Assembly: GCA_934446065.1 (NCBI GenBank)
Contig: CAKSDP010000016.1
Coordinates: 1-45,793, forward strand
Length of the DNA stretch: 45,793 bases
Direction of reading: 5' to 3'
Source of the DNA: an uncultured Eubacteriales bacterium
GTDB lineage: Bacteria; Bacillota; Clostridia; Oscillospirales; CAG-272
Shown: positions 8,375 to 16,791 of the stretch, piece by piece
How the letters are laid out: the number at the start of each line of letters is the position of its first letter
How positions within the stretch are numbered: position 1 is the first letter of the stretch
Notes under the pieces: generated by a model
Databases searched by the model: none
Seen by the model: only the letters and a program-made list of their open reading frames with translations
What the model was told of the DNA's origin: nothing
Program-made: the position numbers and the translations under genes

Positions 8375-8402
8375 GACGTGTTAAATACAGGAGGTTTCCG
8401 AA

Positions 8403-10088
8403 ATGACCGGTAAAATATTCAAATCCATACTTGCTGTTGCGGCGTCCGTGCTGTTTGCAAGTCTTCTTTTAATAGTCGGAGTTCTGTATGAGTATTTCGG
8501 CGACTTGCAGAATCAGAGACTGGGGGACGAGCTGTCGCTCGCCGTAACGGCGGTGACGCTTGACGGGAAGGGGTACCTTGAGAACATATCCTCGGACAGC
8601 TACCGTCTGACATGGATCGACGCCGACGGCAGCGTTATATATGACACGAGAGCCGACGCAGACGAGATCGAAAATCACGCCGACCGCGAGGAATTCCGCG
8701 AGGCGATGGAGAGCGGAGAGGGAAAGAGCACCCGATATTCAGCGACGCTCATGAAAAAGACCACATACTTTGCAAGGCGTCTTTTCGACGGTACCGTGCT
8801 CCGTATATCCACGGATTACGCAACCGCCGCGCTGCTCGTTCTCGGAATGCTCCAGCCTGTACTCGTGATCGCGGTTGCGGCGCTCGTGCTCTCCGCCGTG
8901 CTTGCGAGCAGCATATCACGAAGGATCGTTCGTCCGCTGAACAACCTGAATCTTGACGATCCTCTTTCAAACGATACTTATGACGAGATCGCGCCGCTGC
9001 TCAGTCGGATCGACAGACAGCACAAGCAGATACGTCTCCAGCTCTCGGAGCTTCGGCAAAAGACGGATGAGTTTTCTCAGATAATCGCGAGTATGCGAGA
9101 GGGGCTTGTCCTGCTCGACGAAAAGGGATGCGTGCTCAGCATAAATCCTGCGGCGATAGAGGTGTTCGGAGTCGGAGACGACGCGGTCGGCAAGGATTTT
9201 CTGGTGCTTGACCGAGGCCACGATATGAGCAACGCCATATCTGAGGCAATGAAGAGCGGTCACGCCGAAGTGCGCGAGGAGCGGCTCGGCAGGATCTACC
9301 GCTTTGACATAAGCAGAATCGAGTCAGACGGAAATGTGATCGGTGCGGTGATACTCGCGTTCGATACGACCGAGCAGGACCTCGCGGAGCAGAACCGCCG
9401 CGAATTCACGGCAAATGTGTCTCACGAGCTGAAGACACCGCTTCAGGGAATCATCGGCAGTGCCGATCTTATTGAGAGCGGAATGGTCAAGGACGGCGAT
9501 ATGCCGAGATTCGTCGGGCACATAAAGAGCGAAGCGACAAGACTTCTGCTGCTCATCGAGGACATAATAAGACTGTCGCAGCTTGACGAGGGCGACGAGA
9601 TGCCGCTTGAGACGGTCGATCTTCTCGCACTTGCCAGTGAGGTAGAGGATGATCTCGGCGATGCCGCTGCCGCAAAGAATATAAAGATGAGCCTTGAAGG
9701 CGACGGTGCGTCGATCTGCGGCGTGCGTCGGCTGCTATACGAGGTAGTGTACAATCTCTGCGACAACGCGATCAAGTATAACAATGATGGCGGCGAGGTG
9801 CGCGTTTATGTCGGCTCGTCAGACGATCGCGCGACCGTCCGCGTGAGCGACAACGGAATCGGTATTGCACCGGAGCATCAGTCGCGCGTGTTTGAGCGGT
9901 TCTATCGCGTGGATAAGAGCCATTCCAAGGCGTCCGGCGGAACGGGTCTCGGACTTTCGATCGTAAAGCACGCTGTGATGTATCATCGCGGCGAGATCAA
10001 GATCGAAAGCGAGCTTGGGCGCGGTACAACGATCACGCTCACGTTCCCGATCAAGCGCACGGACAAAAGCGAGTCCGGCGAGAACTGA
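8403..10088 (+). CDS. phoR: Phosphate regulon sensor histidine kinase PhoR
   Basis: The protein has 561 residues. A membrane segment lies near 8-28, an extracytoplasmic loop of about 110 residues follows, and a second membrane segment lies near 140-165. Then come a short HAMP-like linker, a coiled coil (RIDRQHKQIRLQLSELRQKTD), a PAS domain (about 225-330) and the kinase core: H-box VSHELKTPLQGI, N-box YNLCDNAIKYN, G1 DNGIGIAP, F-box FERFYRVDKSHS, G2 GTGLGLSI. This is the usual Bacillota PhoR layout. It is last in the operon, 28 bases after phoP with AGGAGG before the ATG, and a bidirectional terminator follows. Confidence 0.92.
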   Translation: MTGKIFKSILAVAASVLFASLLLIVGVLYEYFGDLQNQRLGDELSLAVTAVTLDGKGYLENISSDSYRLTWIDADGSVIYDTRADADEIENHADREEFREAMESGEGKSTRYSATLMKKTTYFARRLFDGTVLRISTDYATAALLVLGMLQPVLVIAVAALVLSAVLASSISRRIVRPLNNLNLDDPLSNDTYDEIAPLLSRIDRQHKQIRLQLSELRQKTDEFSQIIASMREGLVLLDEKGCVLSINPAAIEVFGVGDDAVGKDFLVLDRGHDMSNAISEAMKSGHAEVREERLGRIYRFDISRIESDGNVIGAVILAFDTTEQDLAEQNRREFTANVSHELKTPLQGIIGSADLIESGMVKDGDMPRFVGHIKSEATRLLLLIEDIIRLSQLDEGDEMPLETVDLLALASEVEDDLGDAAAAKNIKMSLEGDGASICGVRRLLYEVVYNLCDNAIKYNNDGGEVRVYVGSSDDRATVRVSDNGIGIAPEHQSRVFERFYRVDKSHSKASGGTGLGLSIVKHAVMYHRGEIKIESELGRGTTITLTFPIKRTDKSESGEN

Positions 10089-10107
10089 TAACACTGCGTG
10101 AAATTAC

Positions 10108-10155
10108 AAAAAACAAGTGCAAGGCGTAAATCTAAACGCTTTGCACTTGTTTTTT
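10108..10155. terminator. Bidirectional terminator between phoR and hydA
   Basis: ACAAGTGCAAGGCG pairs with CGCTTTGCACTTGT (one G-T) around a 10-base loop, with A-rich sequence before and TTTTTTATT after. It can end both the rightward pst-pho operon and the leftward hydrogenase operon. Confidence 0.9.
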
Positions 10156-10185
10156 ATTCTCTGTAAAACTTTCGGGAAACGGCTG

Positions 10186-11610
10186 TTATTTCAGAACCGA
10201 TATCGCGTCGCCGATGGCCTTTTCGATCGCTTCACGTCCGTACTTGTCAACCTCGGCTTTGTTCTTTTCGCCGTGAGTAAGGCATCCGGCACCGCCGATG
10301 CAGCCGCCGACGCACGCCATTCCCTCGATGAAGTTGGCGTCAAGAACACCCTTGCTCTTCTTAAGCAGAGCAAGTCGGCATTCCTCGATTCCGTCGCAGG
10401 CGCACGGCTTCAGCTCGAAATCGGTGAGTCCCTGCTCCTTCAGACCCTCCGCAACTGCATCGGAAAGACCGCCGCAGCGCGCAAATATTCTGCCGAAATA
10501 GGAGGCGTTGTTCAGCACGCCCTCCTCAAGTGTGGTGATGTCCATGTCGCGGCTGTCAAAGAGCGCCTGAAGCTCTTCGAACGTCATTGCAGCGTCAACA
10601 TAGGGGCTGACCTCATCCTTCTGAACCTCAGCCTTTTTCGCTGTGCATGGACCGATAAATACGACCTTGCACGGCTCCTCGTGCTCTTTTATGTACTTCG
10701 ATATCGTTGCCATCGGAGAGAGATTGTGCGACACAAACGGCACAAGCTGCGGGTACGCTTTTTCAACGTAGCTGACGAATGCAGGGCAGCAAGAGCTTGT
10801 GAGGAATCCTTTTTCCGCAAGCTCGCGGGATTCGGCTGAGGCTACCATGTCCGCGCCGAGAGCCGCCTCGATCACCGTGTGGAATCCAAGATCCTTCAGA
10901 CCGGTGATGACCTGACCGAGCTTTGCATATTTGAACTGGCTCGATATCGCGGGAGCAACAACGGCAAACACCTTGTAGTTTGCGCCGCCGTCGCTTCCCT
11001 TGAGAATGTTGATCACGTCAAGGATGAACGACTTATCGGTGATCGCGCCGAACGGACACTGATAAACGCAGGCGCCGCAGCCAATGCATTTGTCGTTGTC
11101 GATCGCTGCCGCCTTGTACTCGTTCATCGAAATTGCTTTGATCTTGCAGGCGTTCTCGCAGGGACGGCTGCGGTTGATTATCGCCGTGTACGGGCACACC
11201 TTGGAGCACGCACCGCACTCCTTGCACTTTGTCTTGTCAATGTGCGCTACGTGATTTGCGTCGAACGAAATTGCTCCGAATCGGCATACGTCCTCGCAGC
11301 GGTGCGCAAGGCAGCCGCGGCAGGCGTTCGTTACCTCGTAGCCTCCCATAGGACATTCATCGCACGCGATGTCGATGACCTCGATTATGTTCGGATTCTC
11401 AGAGTCTCCGCCCATCGCGAGCTTAACTCGCTCAGCGAGGATCGCGCGCTCCTTGTAGACGCAGCATCGCATCGTCGGCGTGTTGCCGGGAACGATAGTC
11501 TTCGGAATGTCGAGCAGCGATTCCGTAAGTCTGTCCTTCCATGCGAGACGCGCGACCTCGCGAAGTACCTTGTACTTGAGGTGCTGTACCTTTGTATCGA
11601 ATTTTCTCAT
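10186..11610 (-). CDS. Monomeric [FeFe] hydrogenase (group-B-like)
   Basis: The protein has 474 residues and makes or oxidises H2 in the cytoplasm. H-cluster motifs are complete: L1 TSSCCPAFV (Cys274/275, proton relay and ligand), L2 FIGPCTAKKAE (Cys322) and L3 EGMACVGGCIGG (Cys433 and 437). The N-terminus has Cys-rich clusters CRGCLAHRCEDVC (97-109), CKECGACSKVCP (129-140) and CIGCGACVYQCP (175-186). There is no NuoG-like 2Fe-2S domain, so the enzyme fits the short ferredoxin-dependent type rather than the bifurcating HydABC type. It lies downstream of the sensory hydrogenase and phosphatase genes, a set resembling the hfs cluster of thermophilic clostridia. The group assignment is by motif and length only. 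Confidence 0.9.
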   Translation of the reverse strand: MRKFDTKVQHLKYKVLREVARLAWKDRLTESLLDIPKTIVPGNTPTMRCCVYKERAILAERVKLAMGGDSENPNIIEVIDIACDECPMGGYEVTNACRGCLAHRCEDVCRFGAISFDANHVAHIDKTKCKECGACSKVCPYTAIINRSRPCENACKIKAISMNEYKAAAIDNDKCIGCGACVYQCPFGAITDKSFILDVINILKGSDGGANYKVFAVVAPAISSQFKYAKLGQVITGLKDLGFHTVIEAALGADMVASAESRELAEKGFLTSSCCPAFVSYVEKAYPQLVPFVSHNLSPMATISKYIKEHEEPCKVVFIGPCTAKKAEVQKDEVSPYVDAAMTFEELQALFDSRDMDITTLEEGVLNNASYFGRIFARCGGLSDAVAEGLKEQGLTDFELKPCACDGIEECRLALLKKSKGVLDANFIEGMACVGGCIGGAGCLTHGEKNKAEVDKYGREAIEKAIGDAISVLK

Positions 11611-11650
11611 TCTATTTGCCTTTCTCTGTGCGAAGCTATACCGACGTGTA

Positions 11651-12823
11651 TCAGAAATAGCTTACTTTAATTCTTTTGCCCATTTTTTTCAGGCAGTCTG
11701 ACAGCTCCTCGACAAGATTCATCTTAATGTTGAAGTTTATCGGAAGATCCGGATTCTGATGCGCGGGGTTGACCGCTCTGCCAACGTAGAAGTTTATGTC
11801 TGTCGCCTCTTCAAACAGCATTCGTGCAATGAGAGACGCGCCGTCGTGATTTACGCCCCATTCGTCGTAAAGCTCGTTTTTGCCGAGCGCGTCGCGGGCG
11901 TACTCGATTACCTTATTTACCGTGATAACGCCCTCGGTCACAAGATCGACACCCTCGATCTCAGCCGTCGGCGGTATGTCGCTGCGCTCAAATGTCAGGT
12001 TGACCTTCAGCGGCTTTTTGAGGTATTCGGCGGCGATCGACGACGTTGTTCCGCCGCAGACGATGTGGCGTCCCTCTTTCGAGAAGAACAGCGACATCAT
12101 TCGATCGCAGTCGTCGCGGTTGCGCGGCGGGCCGAACAGGATATTCACGGATTCGCGCCGACGGATGCGCACGATGCACGCAGTCGCGTCGTCGCCGGGT
12201 CTGTGATCGTACAGCTTATCGCACTCATCGACGAGCATCGTCGCAAGCGTCTTTGCATTGTATCCGACGTGAGCGAATGTTGTCATGAAGTCTGCGATCT
12301 CCTCGCGCTTCCAGCCGAAATTGTATGCAATTCCGATGCCGGCGTGCGGGCATCCGTCGCTCATCGCGATGAGAATGTCGTTCTCGTGCAGATTTATCAC
12401 GGATTTGTAGATCGTCTTTCCGTCAATGTTAAGTTCGCTTCGCGGGTACTCGAAGTTCTCGCAGTCCCGGATAAGAATTATGTGCGGATTGTCGTACTGG
12501 ATCAGCTCCGCCGTTGTGTTGTTGATCAGGTGGATTATTGTGAACGTTGAGTACGCGACCCCTCTTACCGAGCAGATCGGCAGGGTAGCGGCAATGGTCG
12601 AAACACATTCCTCGAGGCAGATGCCCTCCGCCATCATCGTCGAGATGATCTTCGATGTCAGCGTGGAAAGAATGCTTGCCTTGACGCCGCTGCCGAGTCC
12701 ATCCGCAAGAACGATTATGGTGGAGTCGTCACTCTGCTCAACGATGTCCACGTGATCGCCGCAGAGCTGTTCGCCCTCGTGATTTATGCTTTTCCATCCG
12801 ATATCGGCGCACAGATTATTCAT
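11651..12823 (-). CDS. SpoIIE-type PP2C phosphatase linked to sensory hydrogenase
   Basis: Residues 1 to about 230 of this 390-residue protein are a PP2C/SpoIIE serine phosphatase domain: GDHVDIVEQ, VLADGLGSG (metal-binding Asp) and LIAMSDGCPH (second metal Asp), then PGDDATACIV. The last 160 residues are a separate conserved-looking domain with no recognised fold. It has no membrane segments, unlike SpoIIE itself. The start overlaps the upstream sensory hydrogenase stop by 8 bases, so the two are made together. The likely role (inference from this pairing) is to convert the H2 or redox state sensed upstream into dephosphorylation of an unknown target, rather than sporulation. Confidence 0.85.
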   Translation of the reverse strand: MNNLCADIGWKSINHEGEQLCGDHVDIVEQSDDSTIIVLADGLGSGVKASILSTLTSKIISTMMAEGICLEECVSTIAATLPICSVRGVAYSTFTIIHLINNTTAELIQYDNPHIILIRDCENFEYPRSELNIDGKTIYKSVINLHENDILIAMSDGCPHAGIGIAYNFGWKREEIADFMTTFAHVGYNAKTLATMLVDECDKLYDHRPGDDATACIVRIRRRESVNILFGPPRNRDDCDRMMSLFFSKEGRHIVCGGTTSSIAAEYLKKPLKVNLTFERSDIPPTAEIEGVDLVTEGVITVNKVIEYARDALGKNELYDEWGVNHDGASLIARMLFEEATDINFYVGRAVNPAHQNPDLPINFNIKMNLVEELSDCLKKMGKRIKVSYF

Positions 12824-14489
12824 CGCTGATGGACTCCTTTAGTTTAGAAAGTGCGATTTTTGTTTCAGCGGCAGTCTCGCCGAGCAGCGACGCTATCTCC
12901 TGTACGATGCGCATCTGCTTGTCAATGACCCGGTCGGCGATCTCAACAGTCTGACGGCTGATGTTTTCTTTCTTCTCGCGCTGGGTCTCCTCCTCGGTCA
13001 CATCGCGGAGGATGCACACGAGCAGTCTGTACTCTTTGTCGTAAACTATTGTTTCTTCAACGTATTTCTCGTATTCGGCGAGATATACGGGCTTGTTGTG
13101 GATTGCGCGGCCGCGGCTCAGCACCTCAAGAAAATCTGCGGGATCGAGCACACGGACTATCGGCTCGCCCATGACGTCCGATGCGTAACGAATGCTCAGT
13201 ATCTTCTGTGCGGCGCGGTTGATCTGCTGTACCTCAAGCTTCTCGTTAAGAACGATAAGACCGTTCGGCGTGTTGCGCACGATCGTGTCGGAGAAGCTCT
13301 CGGCTTTGTCCTTCAGATACGGCAGGCACATTGATATCTCGGCTTTTCCGTGACATACGGCAATCGCCTTTTCACGGCACGTCGGGTATCCGCAAGAGCC
13401 GCAGTTCAGCTCCTGCGACGGCTTCATCTTGCCCATCTGGTGGAGAACGTTCTGAATCTCTTCCTCGCTCGGAGTCTGAAGTCTCCGCTCGATCGCGGTG
13501 AATGTCTTCCTCAGTGCGAGCATATCCGTTTCGGCGACCTCGAAATCCTTTTCGCCGGCAAAACGCGATACGGCTGCGTAGTCCTTGACGGGCGATCGGT
13601 GGAATTTCTCCATGACGGGACCGCCGATGCAGCTTCCGACGCACGCGGACATCTCTATGAAGCAGTTGTGTATGTTTCCGCTTTCGATATCCTTCAGCGC
13701 GGCAATGCAGTTTTCGACGCCGTCGAGCGCCATGTACGTGTAGTTCGGGTTGTCCTTCGCCATAGTCTTGAGAATACCGCCTGTCGTCGGGAAGAAGCGT
13801 GCGCGGGAGTGCTCGTCCGAGTCCTCGGTGTGCGCGATCTCTACGTTTGCCGCTTTCAGCATTGCGGTAAGCTCATCAAAGGTGAGAACAGCGTCAACTA
13901 TTCCCTCGTAATACTGAGCCTCGTCCTTCTTCGCAACGCACGGACCGATAAATACGGTTTTTGCATTGGGATGACGCCTTTTGATATCACGGCAGTGTGC
14001 CTGCATCGGCGAGAGCACGTCTGCGAGGTACTCAAGTTCGGACGGGAAGTATTTCTGGATCAGCAAGTTTATCGAGTGACAGCATGACGAAATTATAATA
14101 TCGCGGCCGTCATCGTTTATCATTCGGTCGTATTCTTTCTTGACAATGGTTGCTCCGATAGCGGTCTCTTCAACATCGGTGAAGCCGATCGCCTTCAGGG
14201 CGTCTCTCATCGCACCGATACCGGCACCGCCGTAATTTGCGATAAAGGACGGCGCAAGGCTGACGATCACGGGATCGCCGGACTGAAGAAGAACGCGGAC
14301 CTTTTCGGTTTCATCCACTATCTGCTTTGCATCCTGCGGACATACGACGAAGCACTGACCGCAGAGTATGCACTCATTGCCGATTATGTATGCCTGATTT
14401 CCGGAGAAGCGTATGGATTTGACAGGGCAGTAGCGAATACATTTGTAACAGTTTTTACAGTTGGATTTTTTAAGTGTAAGGCAATCCAT
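12816..14489 (-). CDS. Sensory [FeFe] hydrogenase with PAS domain (HydS/HfsB-like)
   Basis: The 557 residues hold, in order: two ferredoxin-type 4Fe-4S motifs (Cys11/14/17/21 and Cys40/43/46/50); an H-cluster domain with L1 SSCCHSI (Cys136/137), L2 FIGPCVAKK (Cys184) and L3 EMSACVGSC (Cys283/287); a CGSCGYPTC iron-sulfur module (363-371 with a later Cys); a PAS domain (about 398-505); and a C-terminal helix. All H-cluster ligands and the proton-relay Cys are kept, but the usual Pro after CC is His. Hydrogenases of this layout are regarded as H2 sensors. The overlapping phosphatase gene is the probable output, and a catalytic hydrogenase follows in the same operon. Confidence 0.88.
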   Translation of the reverse strand: MDCLTLKKSNCKNCYKCIRYCPVKSIRFSGNQAYIIGNECILCGQCFVVCPQDAKQIVDETEKVRVLLQSGDPVIVSLAPSFIANYGGAGIGAMRDALKAIGFTDVEETAIGATIVKKEYDRMINDDGRDIIISSCCHSINLLIQKYFPSELEYLADVLSPMQAHCRDIKRRHPNAKTVFIGPCVAKKDEAQYYEGIVDAVLTFDELTAMLKAANVEIAHTEDSDEHSRARFFPTTGGILKTMAKDNPNYTYMALDGVENCIAALKDIESGNIHNCFIEMSACVGSCIGGPVMEKFHRSPVKDYAAVSRFAGEKDFEVAETDMLALRKTFTAIERRLQTPSEEEIQNVLHQMGKMKPSQELNCGSCGYPTCREKAIAVCHGKAEISMCLPYLKDKAESFSDTIVRNTPNGLIVLNEKLEVQQINRAAQKILSIRYASDVMGEPIVRVLDPADFLEVLSRGRAIHNKPVYLAEYEKYVEETIVYDKEYRLLVCILRDVTEEETQREKKENISRQTVEIADRVIDKQMRIVQEIASLLGETAAETKIALSKLKESISDE

Positions 14490-14554
14490 GCTTGTGACCG
14501 AGCCTTTCTCTTTTGATGTTGGTTTCGGTTCTTCGGATTCGGAATCTGCGGCAA

Positions 14555-14794
14555 TCAGGCGTTCGGAAGAACGTGCTCGCCGAAGAATTCATCAACGGTA
14601 TCCGGCGTCAGTGAGTAGATGTCCTCTCCGATTGCAACACAGACGCCGTCCTGACATTTGCCCATGCAGAACGTTCCGGCAAGCTCAACGGAGTCGGCAA
14701 GATCGTTGTCGGCGATGAGCGTCTGGAGACGTTCGACAACTCGTCTTGAGCCTTTGATATGGCAAGAGGAGCCGATACATACGGTGACTTTCAT
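14555..14794 (-). CDS. Thioredoxin-like [2Fe-2S] ferredoxin (NuoE/HndA-like, 79 aa)
   Basis: A small protein with the four-Cys pattern of thioredoxin-fold 2Fe-2S ferredoxins: VCIGSSCHIKGS (two Cys separated by four residues) and FCMGKCQDG (two Cys separated by three). It lacks the N-terminal helical part of NuoE. ATG 14794 is chosen because AAAGGA precedes it. It sits between rex and the sensory hydrogenase and probably exchanges electrons with one of the hydrogenases. A second, similar protein is encoded at 32184-32438. Confidence 0.88.
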   Translation of the reverse strand: MKVTVCIGSSCHIKGSRRVVERLQTLIADNDLADSVELAGTFCMGKCQDGVCVAIGEDIYSLTPDTVDEFFGEHVLPNA

Positions 14795-14828
14795 TTGATT
14801 TCCTTTCTGATGGGGCGGGGGTGCCTCA

Positions 14829-15464
14829 TCACATATCGTCATTGTGGTCGAATATCTGCTTGTTCAGGTAGGCGAGCGAGAGCGCCATGTTTTCATAGCG
14901 CACGGGAATACTCTCCGGCAGCGACAGCGTGCACGGCGCAAAGCACCATACGGCACGCACTCCGGCGGAAACGATGCGGTCACACACCTCTTGAGCGACC
15001 GCCGCCGGAACGGCGATCACGCCGATCCGGACGCCGTTTGCCTTGATGAAATCGTCAAGCTCCGACATCGGATAGATCGGCTTTGCGGACTTGCTGTACT
15101 CGGTCTCGCTTACAGCTTTATCAAACGCGGCGAGGATCTCAAGGCCGTAGTCCTTGAATCCGCCGTAATCGAGAAGCGCGCGGCCGAGCTTGCCGGCACC
15201 GATGATAACGACGCGGCTGATATCGTCAAGCCCGAGGAAGCTTTCGAGAGTTGAAATAAGCTTTGCAATGTTGTAGCCGGTCTTCGGACGCCCGGCGCCG
15301 CTGACGGCACCGAGGTCCTTTCTGACCTGCACTTCGCCTAACCCAAGTGCTTTTGCAAGGGCAGTAGCCGAAATATTCTCGACACCGTGATCCGTATCCT
15401 TCAGGTATTTCAGATAGACCGGAATCCGGCCCATTGTTGCGCGTGATACTTCAGGCTGTTTCAA
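14829..15464 (-). CDS. rex: Redox-sensing transcriptional repressor Rex
   Basis: A 211-residue NAD(H)-sensing repressor. Residues 1-80 form a winged helix (MGRIPVYLKYL, ISATALAKALGLGEVQVRKDLG with the recognition helix). Residues 82-211 form a Rossmann domain with VVIIGAGKLGRALLDY and the late helix FDHNDDM that swaps between monomers. The start is TTG at 15464; an in-frame TAA lies just upstream, so no longer start is possible, and GGAG is about 12 bases away. Rex represses fermentation genes when NADH is low, which fits the surrounding dehydrogenase and hydrogenase genes. No perfect TTGTTAA-N4-TTAACAA operator was found in the window. Confidence 0.93.
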   Translation of the reverse strand: MKQPEVSRATMGRIPVYLKYLKDTDHGVENISATALAKALGLGEVQVRKDLGAVSGAGRPKTGYNIAKLISTLESFLGLDDISRVVIIGAGKLGRALLDYGGFKDYGLEILAAFDKAVSETEYSKSAKPIYPMSELDDFIKANGVRIGVIAVPAAVAQEVCDRIVSAGVRAVWCFAPCTLSLPESIPVRYENMALSLAYLNKQIFDHNDDM

Positions 15465-15513
15465 TTAAATGACCACTCCTTTCCTTGCATTTCTGTGAAA
15501 TCTGATATCGGCA

Positions 15514-16773
15514 TCAGCCGAAAATTACTATTATAAACTGTGACACGAGCACCACGGCAAGCAGAGCTATGGGGTAAGTTGCCGCGTATGCCGATGCAAC
15601 GTCCTCGGTGCCGGCAACGTGAATAAGCGTGCCGAGCGCGGGTGTGGAGGTCATGCCGCCGGTGATCGAGCCGAGACTGTTGAGCAGGCTGAGCTTCAGC
15701 ACATATTTTGCAATGAGGAAGCCGACGATCATCGGGATCGTAGTCATGAGCGCTCCGTATAGGAAGTAGATCGGTTTGAAGTATTTGACAAAGTTTGCGC
15801 CGCCGGCAACTCCCGCGCCGATGAGGAAGAGCATCAGACCAAGCTCGCGCAGAATCTCAAGTGTTTTCTTCTGCGGCATGATGCTGATTTTTCCAATCTT
15901 GGAGAAGTGACCGAACACGAGCGCGGTGATAAGCGAACCACCGGTGGTGGTGAGAGAGAAACAGGTACCGGAGAGGCCGTGTGACGTCAGCGGTATGCGG
16001 ATATTGCCGATGATGAGACCGAGCACTGCGGCAAGCGCGAATGCGCCGAGACCGATCGGGTCAATCTCAAGCAGATTTCCGGTGTGCTGACGCACGAGGA
16101 CATCGGCGTTGGAGAGCTTGCGTCTCTCCTCATCCATATTTGCGTGCGTAAGCTTCGGGATGATCTGCACGAACAGCACGACTCCTACGACGCCGAACAG
16201 ATATGCGATACCGTAGCCGACGGTGACCGCCGCCTCGTGGGAGGCGGCAAGTGCTGCGTCAGCGGCATACATATTGCGAACGGTTTCTTTTGCAGCGGAG
16301 AATCCGGGGGTGGTTGTGAGCGAGCCTGACAGAAGTCCGTCAAGCAGAGCCACAAATTCGGACTGATTCTGCTCGCCTCCGCGACCGATGAAGTAGCAGG
16401 CAACGCAGGTGAGACCGCCTGCGAGGATGATGGACATACCGAGCAGTATGTACGATTTGAAGTTCTTACGCAGGTTTTTGAAGAATTTCGGACCGGCAAT
16501 GAAGCCGACAGACGTTACGAAGAAGATCAGTCCGAGATTCTCGACGACCTTCAGTCCGTTAGAAGTGATCTCAGGCGACTTGAGCGCGGCGGTAAGATCG
16601 CTGTAGAAAAGCGCTCCGTAAAGCAGGGCTGCGACAAACACGCCGGCAGTTCCGAGAGATATCCCTTTGATCGTGATCCTTCCGAGAATGTAGCCGACCG
16701 CCGAAATCACCATGAGGGACAGCATAAGGAAGGAGACCCCCGATACGCTGATAACACCGTTGAATAAAGTCAT
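15514..16773 (-). CDS. AspT/SucE-family (aspartate:alanine exchanger family) dicarboxylate transporter
   Basis: A 419-residue polytopic membrane protein in two homologous halves. The family signature occurs twice: GSLTTTPGFSAA with VGYGIAYLFGVVGVVLF in the first half, and GGMTSTPALGTL with YAATYPIALLAVVL in the second. It lacks the TrkA-C domains found between the halves in the longer AspT and SucE proteins (about 540 residues). Corynebacterium SucE, of the same family, exports succinate under anaerobic conditions. Lying 18 bases after the fumarate reductase flavoprotein gene, this one probably exports succinate or exchanges C4-dicarboxylates (inference). Confidence 0.8.
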   Translation of the reverse strand: MTLFNGVISVSGVSFLMLSLMVISAVGYILGRITIKGISLGTAGVFVAALLYGALFYSDLTAALKSPEITSNGLKVVENLGLIFFVTSVGFIAGPKFFKNLRKNFKSYILLGMSIILAGGLTCVACYFIGRGGEQNQSEFVALLDGLLSGSLTTTPGFSAAKETVRNMYAADAALAASHEAAVTVGYGIAYLFGVVGVVLFVQIIPKLTHANMDEERRKLSNADVLVRQHTGNLLEIDPIGLGAFALAAVLGLIIGNIRIPLTSHGLSGTCFSLTTTGGSLITALVFGHFSKIGKISIMPQKKTLEILRELGLMLFLIGAGVAGGANFVKYFKPIYFLYGALMTTIPMIVGFLIAKYVLKLSLLNSLGSITGGMTSTPALGTLIHVAGTEDVASAYAATYPIALLAVVLVSQFIIVIFG

Positions 16774-16791
16774 AAACTTTGTACCTTAAGA

